Of a stretch of DNA of 64,000 nt, positions 24,768 through 33,363 are shown piece by piece. Under the pieces are notes generated by a model. That model ran no database searches. It was given only the letters and a program-made list of their open reading frames with translations, and was not told where the DNA came from. The DNA lies in contig NZ_CP009248.1 of the NCBI RefSeq assembly GCF_001941505.1, forward strand, positions 744,001-808,000, in the 5' to 3' direction. Both the position numbers and the translations under genes were made by a program. This DNA comes from Corynebacterium sphenisci DSM 44792 (lineage in GTDB: Bacteria; Actinomycetota; Actinomycetes; Mycobacteriales; Mycobacteriaceae). The stretch's first letter is position 1. Every line of letters starts with the position of its first letter.

Positions 24768-25036
24768 CGGAACGTAGTTAACGGCTGTGCCATAACTCCG
24801 ATTGGCCTGCGCAAACGAGGCTTACCGGGGACGGTCCGGACGACGGCCTCCTCTCACAGCAGTAATCCCGTGCCGTGGGATCCGCCTGCTGCTGTCCCGT
24901 CTCTTCGAAGATGATTTCCCGTATCCCGTGAACGGTCTGTTACACCGGCGGGTTCGCGTCCGGGTGGGTGTTAGCGTTCGGGCGGAAACCACTCGCCGAC
25001 GAGTGTCGCCGGCGTCGAAGAGGAGGGTGATCCCCA
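24768..25036 (+). promoter_or_regulatory. Intergenic region between CRISPR trailer and the DnaQ-like gene
   Basis: No gene seen. No further repeat remnant is visible at the expected 61-base step after 24740. CACTCGCCGACGAGTG (24990-25005) is an inverted repeat with six-base arms about 30 bases before the start codon; TAGCGT at about 24972 could be a -10. A strong ribosome site GAGGAGGG lies nine bases before ATG 25037. Confidence 0.4.
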
Positions 25037-28000
25037 ATGCCGAGTCCGTCCTACGCCGTCATCGACGTCGAGACCACGGGGTTCCGTCCGGATGACCGTG
25101 TGCTGGAGATCGGCGTCGTCGGCCTCGCGGCGGATGGCTCCGTGGAGCACCGATGGCAGTCCCTGGTGTGCCCGGGTCGCGACATCGACAACACCCACGT
25201 GCATGGGGTGACCCCGCAGCAGGTCACCGACGCGCCCTGCTTCGGAGGCATCGCCGCGGAGCTCGCCGACCTGCTGCAGGGCCGGGTGCTGGTCGCGCAT
25301 AACGCCGCGGTCGCGACCCGTTTCCTCGTCCGCGAGCTGGCCGAGCTCGGCGTGGCGGTGCCGAGCCCGGTGGACTGGGTGGTGTGCACCCGCAGGCTCG
25401 CCGAGTCGCAGCTGCCGGGCGCGCCCTCCCGGCTGGCCGACTGCCTGGCCGCCGTGGGATCCGATGCCGCGGTGGCGCATACCGCCCTCGCCCGGGCCGA
25501 GGCCACCGCCGAGCTCTTCACCAGGCTCGCGGACGACGCCGCCGCCGAATTGGCCGCGGCGCATCCGCTGAACCTCGATCCCGCCCCGTTGTGGGAGCAG
25601 CCCCAGGAGCCGGCGGTGCCCCGTGGCGCCCGGGACTGGCTGACCCGGGTCGCCGCCGCCGCACCGGCGGACGGCGCCGCGGACGTCGACCGTTATCTCA
25701 CGCTGCTCGCCGACGTGCTGGTGGACGGCCGGCTCTCCGATGGCGAGATCGACGAGCTCGTCTCCTGCGCCGGGGCCGCCGGCTTCGACGCCGCCGATGT
25801 CGCCGAGCTGCATGACAGGTTCATGCGGATCCTCGCGGTGGATGCCTGGAGTGACGGGGTGCTGACCGAGGATGAGCGGGAATGGCTCATCCAAATCGCG
25901 GATGAGCTGGACGTGCCCCGGGATCGGGTGTCCGCCCTGCTCGCCACGCCTCCGCAGGCCGAGCCCGGGGCCGGGGAGCCGATCAGCCTGCGCCCGGGAG
26001 ACCGGGTGGGCTTCGCCGGGATGCTGGCCCTGCCCCGCGGTGACTGGCGGGCCCGGGTCGAGGCCGCCGGGCTGACCGTGGGCGGGGTGGTCGGGTCCTG
26101 CCGCCTGGTGGTCGCCGCCGACCCGGGATCCGGCTCCGGCAAGGTCGCCGCCGCGCGCCGCCTCGGGATCCCGGTGGTGGATGAGGCGGCCTTCGCCACC
26201 CTCCTGCGCGAGCTCACCGAGGACGGCGGCCCCCGGGGCATCCCGGCCGCCCCGGAGGTGGCGGGCGATCCGGGCGATGAGGCCACCATGGACGTCGACG
26301 GGGGTCTCTTCCCGGTCGCGTCGGAGGAGGCCGGCGCGGTGACGGACCCCCTGTTCGACCTGCCCGAGGCGACCTCCGGCGGCACCGCCGGCGAGGACGG
26401 GCCCGTCGGTGTCCAGGCCGCGGAGGTCTTCCCCTGGGCGGCCGCGGAGGGGGTGGACCCGGAGGACACCATCGCGGTGGTGGACCGCTGGATCGAGGTC
26501 AGCGCGGTGCTGCCGCTGCATGAGCTCTCCCCGCACCTGGAGCCCGGGGACCGCCCGGAGGGCCTGTCGGCGCGTCAGTCCGCGGTGGCCGCCTGGTACC
26601 GCAGGTACCCCGAGCCACTGGCGGCCAGCGCCCGGGATCTGCGGGATCTGCGTGGGGTGGGTCGGCTGCGTCTGCAGTCGCTGGTCTACGCGGTGGCGCT
26701 GCGGGCGCTGGACAACGCCGAGGTTGGTGCGGTGGCCGGTTCCCCCGGGCAGCTGGGGATCGCCGACGATGGCGGGCTGGAGGAGTGGATCGGCGGCCCC
26801 GGCGGGTTCGGCGCACTCGATGGGGAGGATGATTCCCTCGGCATCCTCGCCGGGAGCATCTACTCGGGGGAGGATGCGGGGGAGCCACCCGGGGGCCTGG
26901 AGCTCGTCGCGGGCTGGCTCGATCTGGCCGGGCTCTTTCCCGGGCCGGACGCCCCGGCGGCCGTCACCGAGGCGGCGGATGCGGTGCACCCGGGCGAGGA
27001 GCTGCTGGAGCGGGCGCAGGCGCAGTTGCCCGGTCTGGTCGGCGCGGACCCGCGCCGGCGGGTGCTGCTGGAGGACCGGCTCATCGGCGGGGCCACGCTC
27101 GAGGCCGCAGCCGAACCCTTCGGCCTGTCCCGCGAGCGGATGCGCCAGCTGCAGAGTCGGCTGCGCGCCGATCTCGCCGCCCCGGGCCCGGAGCTCATCG
27201 CCGTGGTGGACGCCCTGGGCCGCCGCTTCCGGCCCTGCGCCCGGATCGCCGACGTGGTCCGGGCGCTGCCGTCGCTCGAGGCGGTGACCGAGGTGACCAC
27301 CGCGGCGACGCTGCTGCAGGTCCTCGACGTGCTCGCCGGGGATCGGTGGTGCCTCGACGGGGAGTGGCTGCTCGTCGGGGACGTCGATGAGCGCCTGGCC
27401 GGCGCCATCGACGAGCTCGCCGACCGGTACGGGGTGGTCGACCTGGCGGAGCTGGCCCGGCGGATGGACTGCGATCCGGCGGTGCTGGCCGACCGCCTCG
27501 AGGCCACCGGGGCCGGGCTGGTCCGCGAGGGGCTGGTGCGCACCGCGCTGCGCAGCATCGCCGACCGCGCCGCCGCGGAACTGGCCATCCGCGGTGAACC
27601 GATGACCCTCGATGACATCACCGCGCTGATCGACGATCGCAGCCCGGGCTCGGTGGGCAACGCCCTCATCGTCTCCGATCTCGTGCACCGCTGCGGTCAC
27701 GGCATCTGGGCGCTGGCCGAGTGGGGGATGCCGGAGTGGACGAACCTGGTCGACCATATCCGGCGTCGGATCCGGGACTCCGACGGTGCCGGGGCGGATC
27801 TCGGTGAGCTCATCGAGGAGGTGCGGCCCCTGGGCATCTCCGAGTCGACCCTGCGCACCTACGTGGCCTCCCCGGAGTTCGACCTCGTCGACGGGAGGGT
27901 GCACCTGGGCAGCGGGGAGGCGGTCAATGACGCGATCCCGGAGGAGGCGCGGAACCTGTACCGGCGTGATGGCGCCTGGATGCTCCTGGCCACCGTGACC

Positions 28001-28480
28001 CCGGATCATCTCCGCGGCTCCGGTACCGGCGTGCCGGCGGCGGTAGGCGCCCTCTACGACGTGCCCTACAACGGCGCGGTCCTGGTGCCCAGCCGGTTCG
28101 GGGAGCAGCGCATCCGCTGGGGACGCACCGGGGTGACCCTGTCCACCATCCGCCGCCACCTGGAGGAGCTCGGTTCGGCGGAGGGCCGGCGGGTCTGGCT
28201 GCGTTTCGCACCGGACTTGTTCGAGGTGCTGCCGGCCACTGATCGGGTGCCCGACCCGGATCCGGGCCGCGATCTGCTCAACCACTGCGGTTTCGATGAC
28301 GCCGGCGGCGCATCCGGCGGTCTTCTCCCGCCCGATGGCGGGCCCGCGGATCCGGAGGTGGTGCTGCGGGTCCTCGCGGAGGCCGTGGGCCTGCCCGGCG
28401 ACGCACCGCGGCGGCGCCTCGTCGCCCGCTTCCGGCACCGTGGGGAGGAGGAAGTCGCGGAGCGGATCCGCCTGCTCTGA
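25037..28480 (+). CDS. Large composite protein: degenerate DnaQ-like exonuclease, TerB-like, BRCT, sigma-region-4-like (1147 aa)
   Basis: Residues 1-165 follow the DnaQ/DEDDh exonuclease fold. The first motif AVIDVETTGF keeps Asp 10 and Glu 12. The second motif reads VAHNAAVATRF, with Ala 93 in place of the usual Asp. The third reads HTALARAEAT, with His 148 kept but Arg 153 in place of Asp. Two of four acidic metal ligands are lost, so 3'-5' exonuclease activity is doubtful. Residues about 205-300 contain two DG...E helices (LVDGRLSDGEID and WSDGVLTEDERE) like TerB domains. Residues 320-400 form a BRCT domain (VGFAGML, then VVAADPGSGSGKVAAARRLG). LRDLRGVGRLRLQ near 540 resembles a helix-hairpin-helix. 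LSRERMRQLQSRLR near 700 resembles sigma region 4, followed by further winged-helix-like segments. Exonuclease-BRCT proteins are common in actinobacteria; this long C-terminal DNA-binding part is unusual to me. It lies beside the CRISPR trailer. Confidence 0.75.
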   Translation: MPSPSYAVIDVETTGFRPDDRVLEIGVVGLAADGSVEHRWQSLVCPGRDIDNTHVHGVTPQQVTDAPCFGGIAAELADLLQGRVLVAHNAAVATRFLVRELAELGVAVPSPVDWVVCTRRLAESQLPGAPSRLADCLAAVGSDAAVAHTALARAEATAELFTRLADDAAAELAAAHPLNLDPAPLWEQPQEPAVPRGARDWLTRVAAAAPADGAADVDRYLTLLADVLVDGRLSDGEIDELVSCAGAAGFDAADVAELHDRFMRILAVDAWSDGVLTEDEREWLIQIADELDVPRDRVSALLATPPQAEPGAGEPISLRPGDRVGFAGMLALPRGDWRARVEAAGLTVGGVVGSCRLVVAADPGSGSGKVAAARRLGIPVVDEAAFATLLRELTEDGGPRGIPAAPEVAGDPGDEATMDVDGGLFPVASEEAGAVTDPLFDLPEATSGGTAGEDGPVGVQAAEVFPWAAAEGVDPEDTIAVVDRWIEVSAVLPLHELSPHLEPGDRPEGLSARQSAVAAWYRRYPEPLAASARDLRDLRGVGRLRLQSLVYAVALRALDNAEVGAVAGSPGQLGIADDGGLEEWIGGPGGFGALDGEDDSLGILAGSIYSGEDAGEPPGGLELVAGWLDLAGLFPGPDAPAAVTEAADAVHPGEELLERAQAQLPGLVGADPRRRVLLEDRLIGGATLEAAAEPFGLSRERMRQLQSRLRADLAAPGPELIAVVDALGRRFRPCARIADVVRALPSLEAVTEVTTAATLLQVLDVLAGDRWCLDGEWLLVGDVDERLAGAIDELADRYGVVDLAELARRMDCDPAVLADRLEATGAGLVREGLVRTALRSIADRAAAELAIRGEPMTLDDITALIDDRSPGSVGNALIVSDLVHRCGHGIWALAEWGMPEWTNLVDHIRRRIRDSDGAGADLGELIEEVRPLGISESTLRTYVASPEFDLVDGRVHLGSGEAVNDAIPEEARNLYRRDGAWMLLATVTPDHLRGSGTGVPAAVGALYDVPYNGAVLVPSRFGEQRIRWGRTGVTLSTIRRHLEELGSAEGRRVWLRFAPDLFEVLPATDRVPDPDPGRDLLNHCGFDDAGGASGGLLPPDGGPADPEVVLRVLAEAVGLPGDAPRRRLVARFRHRGEEEVAERIRLL

Positions 28481-28574
28481 GTAGACGGCGGGCGGGCCCT
28501 CCCCGCCGCCGGGGGAGGCCTGCGCGGGCCGGGCGGGGATGGGCCCGCCGGATGCCCGGTCCAGTGCCCCCTGG

Positions 28575-29255
28575 TCAGTCGAGTTCGACGTAGGTGAGCT
28601 CGTCGTAGGCCAGTTCCGGGTCCGCGAAGCCCAGCAGCAGCCCCTCGGCGTTTTCCGGCACCTCGAACACCCAGGTCATGGTGGTGCCCAGGCCGGGGTT
28701 GAGCCTGCTGTTGCACTCCGGGTTGCCGGGCACCCGGTCCAGGCCGTCGATCGGCACGAAATGCCGGTCCAGGCTGTCCACCAGCTCCATCTGCACCGCG
28801 AAACCGCAGGTGAGGTCCCAGGAGTGGTTGCCGGTGTTCTCCAGTTCGGTGGTCACCGACACCAGCACCCCGCCTGTGGGCGCCTCCCGGGTCTCCACGG
28901 CCGCGGCGGCGGGGATGACGCCCTCCTCCAGGAAGTCGATCTCCGTGGCCTGGTCCACCTCCAGCACGGTGAGGGTGACCCCCTCGGCGGCGATCTCCTC
29001 GCCGATTCCGCCGGCCGCCCCGGCGGCCGGGGTGGTGGTCTCCGCGGGCGCGTCCTCCGGGGGCGCCTCCGCGGAGGCCACCGCCACCGGCGGCGGGTTG
29101 TTGGTCACCCCCGGCATGGTGGCGTAGAGGAAGCCGGCGCCGAAGCCCCCGGCGAAGACGATCGCCGTGCCGAGGAGCAGCAGCACCCCGCGCAGCAGCC
29201 TGCGGGTTCGGCTGCGGCGGGGGCCTGCGGCGGTCGTTGTGGAGCCGGTCGTCAT
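28575..29255 (-). CDS. Membrane-anchored DUF4352-like secreted protein (226 aa)
   Basis: ATG 29255 has GGAAGGA upstream. An Arg-rich N-terminus (RRSRTRRLLRG) is followed by one hydrophobic helix (VLLLLGTAIVFAGGFGAGFL) and a Pro/Ala/Thr-rich linker. The outer domain (ITLTVLEVDQ-type start, here VTLTVLEVDQAT, then GGVLVSVTTELENTGN and a closing strand YDELTYVELD) has the Ig-like layout of DUF4352 proteins, with two Cys (TCGF and PEC) that could pair. The role is unknown; such proteins are cell-surface components in Gram-positive bacteria. It is convergent with the DnaQ-like gene. Confidence 0.65.
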   Translation of the reverse strand: MTTGSTTTAAGPRRSRTRRLLRGVLLLLGTAIVFAGGFGAGFLYATMPGVTNNPPPVAVASAEAPPEDAPAETTTPAAGAAGGIGEEIAAEGVTLTVLEVDQATEIDFLEEGVIPAAAAVETREAPTGGVLVSVTTELENTGNHSWDLTCGFAVQMELVDSLDRHFVPIDGLDRVPGNPECNSRLNPGLGTTMTWVFEVPENAEGLLLGFADPELAYDELTYVELD

Positions 29256-29419
29256 GGGTGTCCTTCCGTAGGGCGGGCAGGTCTGCCATTGTGCGGTATC
29301 CCTTCCCAACGCAAAAGCGCTACGGGGGGACGGGGGTGCACCCCTCCCCCGGGGGTGCCGTCCGGGCCTCGCGGCCGGCGGGCGCCGCACCCCCGGGAGG
29401 GGGATCCGGGCCCGGGGAC

Positions 29420-29460
29420 GCGGACGCGCCCCGGGGAACGGGTCCCCGGGGCGCGTCCGC
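29420..29460. terminator. Strong hairpin terminator after pntB
   Basis: An 18-base-pair perfect stem (GCGGACGCGCCCCGGGGA at 29420-29437 with its complement at 29443-29460), loop of five bases, 24 bases after the pntB stop on the minus strand. Confidence 0.55.
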
Positions 29461-29484
29461 GGCCCCGCCGGCGCGGTATGCGGC

Positions 29485-31017
29485 TCAGCGCACCTCGGCG
29501 GTCTGCAGGCCCTGCACCAGGGCCTCCACGGAGGCCTTGGCGTCGCCGAGCAGCATGTCCGAGTTCTCCTTGAAGAACAGCGGGTTCTGCACCCCCGCGT
29601 AGCCGGAGCCCATGGAGCGCTTGAACACCACGACCCGCTCGGCCTCCCACACCTTGAGCACCGGCATGCCGGCGATGGGCGAGCCGGGCTCCTCGGCGAT
29701 CGGGTTGACCGTGTCATTGGCGCCGATCACCAGCACCACGTCGATCTCGTCGAAGTCGTCGTTGACCTCGTCCATCTCCAGCACGATGTCGTAGGGCACC
29801 TTCGCCTCGGCGAGGAGGACGTTCATGTGCCCGGGCAGCCGGCCGGCGACCGGGTGGATGCCGAAGGTGACGGTCTTGCCGGCCTCCCGCAGCTTCCGGG
29901 TGAGCTCGGCGACGGGGTACTGGGCCTGGGAGACGGCCATCCCGTAGCCGGGGGTGATCATCACGGTGCGGGCGCCCTTGAGCAGCTCCACGGTCTCCGC
30001 GGCGCTGATCTCGGTGTGCGTGCCGTAGTCCTCGCCGCCGGCGACGGCGCCGCCGTCGGTGCCGAAGCCGCCGAGCAGCACCGAGGAGAAGGAGCGGTTC
30101 ATCGCCTCGCACATGATGTAGGACAGGTAGGCGCCGGAGGAGCCGACCAGGGCGCCGGTGATGATGAGCAGCGTGTTGCCCAGCATCAGGCCGGTGAAGG
30201 CCGCGGCCCAGCCGGAGTAGGAGTTCATGATGGACACCACCACGGGCATGTCGCCGCCGCCGATGGCGATCACCAGATGCCAGCCCAGGAACAGCGCCAG
30301 CGCGGTCATCACGCCCAGCGCCGCCCAGGCCCAGGGGCCCTCGGCGAGCACCACGAAGGCGATCAGGAGCACCAGGGCGATCCCCAGCAGCACCAGGTTG
30401 AGCAGGTTGCGCGCCGGCAGCAGCACCGGGGCCCCGGAGATCCGCGTGGACAGCTTCAGCCCGGCGACGATGGACCCGGAGAAGGTCACCGCGCCGATCA
30501 GCACGCCGATGAACACCTCGCCGCGGTGGAAGGCCATCATCGCGGCGTCGGAGGTGTCCAGGTGCTCGGGGGAGATGTAGGAGTTGTAGCCGATGAACAC
30601 CGCGCCGAGGCCGACCAGGCCGTTGAACATGGCGATCAGCTGCGGCAGCCCGGTCATCTCCACGCTGGTGGCGCGCCAGATGCCGTAGACGGCGCCGAGG
30701 CCCATCGCCGCGGCGACCAGGATCACGGTGACCACCGGGCCGCGGTGCGCCTCGGGTTCGGTGGCGGAGACCACCGCGGCCTGGATCACCGCGGCAACCA
30801 CGGCGACCCCCATGCCGGTCATGCCCAGGGCGTTGCCGCGCCGGGCGGTGGTGGGCTTGGACAGCCCGGACAGGGCCATGATGAACAGCACCGCGGCGAG
30901 GATGTAGGCCATGTTGGACAGCCGGGCGGTCCAGGCCTGCAGGTCGGCGCCCGCGGCGGGGGAGTCGGCCAGCAGCAGGCCGCCGGCGAGGTGCAGGGTG
31001 TGCGCGTCGACGATCAT
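29485..31017 (-). CDS. pntB: NAD(P) transhydrogenase subunit beta
   Basis: Full-length beta subunit (510 aa). The N-terminal half is membrane domain dII with about nine helices ([20 protein letters not shown] onward; [20 protein letters not shown] is highly conserved). The C-terminal 190 residues are the NADP(H)-binding domain d[48 protein letters not shown] and [17 protein letters not shown]. With PntA it forms a proton-driven transhydrogenase that makes NADPH from NADH. It starts four bases after the pntA stop, so the two are translated together. In mycolic-acid bacteria it supplies NADPH for biosynthesis. Confidence 0.95.
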   Translation of the reverse strand: MIVDAHTLHLAGGLLLADSPAAGADLQAWTARLSNMAYILAAVLFIMALSGLSKPTTARRGNALGMTGMGVAVVAAVIQAAVVSATEPEAHRGPVVTVILVAAAMGLGAVYGIWRATSVEMTGLPQLIAMFNGLVGLGAVFIGYNSYISPEHLDTSDAAMMAFHRGEVFIGVLIGAVTFSGSIVAGLKLSTRISGAPVLLPARNLLNLVLLGIALVLLIAFVVLAEGPWAWAALGVMTALALFLGWHLVIAIGGGDMPVVVSIMNSYSGWAAAFTGLMLGNTLLIITGALVGSSGAYLSYIMCEAMNRSFSSVLLGGFGTDGGAVAGGEDYGTHTEISAAETVELLKGARTVMITPGYGMAVSQAQYPVAELTRKLREAGKTVTFGIHPVAGRLPGHMNVLLAEAKVPYDIVLEMDEVNDDFDEIDVVLVIGANDTVNPIAEEPGSPIAGMPVLKVWEAERVVVFKRSMGSGYAGVQNPLFFKENSDMLLGDAKASVEALVQGLQTAEVR

Positions 31018-31021
31018 GGTC

Positions 31022-32593
31022 TCACGCCTCCTTCCGGAACATGCCGAGCATGCGGTGGGTGATGGCGAAGCCGCCGAAGATGTTGACCGAGCTGACCGCG
31101 ATGGCGGCGAAGGCCACCGCGGCGACCAGCGGGTCCTTCGACCCGACCTGGAGGATCGCGCCGACCAGGACGATGCCGGAGATGGCGTTGGTCTCCGACA
31201 TCAGCGGGGTGTGCAGGGTGGGGGTGACCGCGGAGATCACGTAGAAGCCGAGCACGATGGCCAGGGTGAGCACCATGTAGTTGGCGCTCACCGTCAGCGG
31301 GGAGACCAGGATCAGCGCGATCGCGGCCGCGATGGCGAGGCCGAGGCCGAGTTTCGCGCCGGACCCGCCGCCGCCGACCACGGAGACCTTCTCCGGGCCG
31401 GCCTGGTGCGCCTTCTTCGCCAGCTCCTCCTGCTTGTCCGCGGCCGGGGTGATGGACACCTGCACCGGCGGCGGGGGCCAGAGGATCTCGGCGGCGGCGT
31501 CGCCCTCGCCGGCCCGGGTGACGGTGATGCCGCGGATGATCTCGTCCCCGAGGTCCAGCACGGGGGTGCCGTCCTTCTCCGGGGTGATGAGCTTGAACAG
31601 GTTGACGATGTTCTGCCCGTAGAGCTGGGAGGCCTGGCCGGGCAGCCGGCTGGCCAGATCCCGGTGCCCGATGATGGTCACGCCGCCCTCGGTGACGATG
31701 GTCTCCCCGGCGACGGTGAGCTCGCAGTTGCCGCCGTTGGCCGCGGCCATGTCCACGATCACCGAACCGGGGCGCATATTGGCCACGTCGTCGGCGGTGA
31801 GCAGGGTGGGGGAGGTCCGGCCCGGGATGTTCGCGGTGGTGATCACGATGTCCGCGGCGGCGGACTGCTCGGAGTACAGCTTCGCCGCGGCGGTGGCCTG
31901 GTCGGCGGTCATCTCCTTGGCGTAGCCGTCGGCGGAGCGCTCCGCGGCCGCCGGGATCGGGATGAACTCGGCGCCCATCGACTCGACCTGCTCGCCGGCC
32001 TCGGGGCGCAGGTCGGTGGCGCGCACCACCGCGCCCATGGAGTTCGCCGCGCCGATCGCGGCGAGCCCGCCGACCCCGGCGCCGATGACGTACACGGTGG
32101 CCGGGGGCACTTTGCCGGCGGCGGTGACCTGGCCGGTGAACAGGCGCCCGAAGGCGGCGGCGGCCTCGACCACGGCGCGGTAGCCGGCGATGTTCGCCAT
32201 GGAGGACAGCACGTCCATGGACTGGGCGCGGGACAGCCGGGGCACCGCGTCCATGGCCAGGGCGGTGATCCGGTGCTCGGCGAGCTCCTCGATGAGCTCG
32301 GGGTGCCGGCCGGGGGCCATCCGGGCGATGAGCATGGCGCCGGGGCGCATCCGGGCGCGGTGCGCGGCGTCCGGGGCGTCGAGGAGGGTGACGATGTCGG
32401 CCTCCCAGACCTCCTCACCGACGATGCGGGCGCCGGCGGCGGCGTAGAGCTCGTCGGGGAAGGCGGCCTCGGCGCCGGCGCCGGCCTGCACGTCCACGTC
32501 GTAGCCGAGCTTGATCAGCTTGCCGACGGTGTCCGGGGTGGCGGCGACGAGCGGTTGCCGCTCACCGGGTTCTGTGGGGACTCCGATTCGCAC
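31022..32593 (-). CDS. pntA: NAD(P) transhydrogenase subunit alpha, undivided form
   Basis: 523 residues, the undivided alpha form with both the soluble NAD(H) domain and the membrane segment. It starts with GTG 32593 ([10 protein letters not shown]) behind CAGGAG. The nucleotide-binding motif [20 protein letters not shown] and the [20 protein letters not shown] segment are typical. The last 110 residues contain about four helices ([30 protein letters not shown], then [16 protein letters not shown]). It pairs with PntB encoded four bases downstream. Many actinobacteria split this subunit in two; here it is whole. Confidence 0.95.
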   Translation of the reverse strand: MRIGVPTEPGERQPLVAATPDTVGKLIKLGYDVDVQAGAGAEAAFPDELYAAAGARIVGEEVWEADIVTLLDAPDAAHRARMRPGAMLIARMAPGRHPELIEELAEHRITALAMDAVPRLSRAQSMDVLSSMANIAGYRAVVEAAAAFGRLFTGQVTAAGKVPPATVYVIGAGVGGLAAIGAANSMGAVVRATDLRPEAGEQVESMGAEFIPIPAAAERSADGYAKEMTADQATAAAKLYSEQSAAADIVITTANIPGRTSPTLLTADDVANMRPGSVIVDMAAANGGNCELTVAGETIVTEGGVTIIGHRDLASRLPGQASQLYGQNIVNLFKLITPEKDGTPVLDLGDEIIRGITVTRAGEGDAAAEILWPPPPVQVSITPAADKQEELAKKAHQAGPEKVSVVGGGGSGAKLGLGLAIAAAIALILVSPLTVSANYMVLTLAIVLGFYVISAVTPTLHTPLMSETNAISGIVLVGAILQVGSKDPLVAAVAFAAIAVSSVNIFGGFAITHRMLGMFRKEA

Positions 32594-33363
32594 TTCGTCT
32601 CCTGAAGGGTCTTGCTGGGCGGTAAAGGGGGCGGGCTGCGGGCCTCATGGGTGCGGACCTCGGTGCGGCGGGTGTGCCGGCGTGCGCAACATGCTTATTT
32701 AAGAAGCTGTAAGCCGGTGGCGCACCCCTTTGCCGCGGATCCGCCCGCGCCGATCCGCCCCGGATCCGCCGCGGGGGCATACCCGGTGGCAGACGCCGTT
32801 CATGCGGGCGCGATGGTTTTGTTCGGCTTTCTGAATCGGGGGTGACCCACGTCACCCCCGGCCCCGCCCCGGGGCCCGCGCCACGGCCGTTTCCCCGCCC
32901 CTCAATCGGGTTCAGCGCGCATCCGCGGCACCCCACGGCACCGGCCCGGTTCGCCGGGGCCGTCCTGGTCCGGGGCGGCGGATCGGCGGGGTGGCGCGGT
33001 CCGCGGGCTCCGGCTCCGGCTGCTCGACGGTCGTCGCCCACGTCGTCCCGGGGGAGGGTGGCGGCCCGCCGTGGACGTCCTCCGCGCGGTGTCGGGGCCG
33101 GCCGCTGGTGCCGCCGGTGAACCAGGTGGTGCCGCGCTCGTGGATGCCCTCAGGGGATTTCGCGCAGCGGGCGGTGGTCTCGTTCAGCGGGGTCGGCCCG
33201 CCGGTGGGCGCCCCGGTGCGGCCCCGCGGCCGGTCCCCGCGCGCCGCTGGGCGGTGCCGGTCGGCCGGTCCCCGGTGGTCATCATCCCCGTGGCGGGGCA
33301 GTTCCGGCCGGGGTGCGGCCGATGATCCCGGCGCCGCCGGGTCGGTAGCGGCAGGGCCGCCGC
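32594..33363. other. 770-base intergenic stretch with a CRP/GlxR-like palindrome
   Basis: No gene with a convincing start. An AT-rich patch at 32694-32715 on the pntA side probably holds the pntA promoter. A 24-base palindrome lies at 32837-32860. From 33187 down to 32912 on the minus strand an open frame has strongly GC-biased third codon positions (ending TTWATT-like, then Pro/Arg-rich) but no ATG, GTG or TTG start, so it may be a gene remnant or a chance frame. Confidence 0.4.
32837..32860. promoter_or_regulatory. Perfect palindrome resembling a CRP/GlxR site
   Basis: CGGGGGTGAC and its complement GTCACCCCCG around a four-base centre. The core GTGA-N6-TCAC fits the CRP/GlxR consensus TGTGA-N6-TCACA except for the outermost bases. 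It lies about 245 bases upstream of pntA. Confidence 0.4.

Noticed and set aside
24768-25036. Further degenerate CRISPR repeats or cas remnants after the last repeat
   Set aside because: No sequence resembling the repeat occurs at the expected spacing and no Cas motif was found in any frame.
29256-29717. Extension of the DUF4352-like frame into pntB
   Set aside because: Overlaps pntB in another frame, has no relation to the family, and a ribosome site marks ATG 29255.
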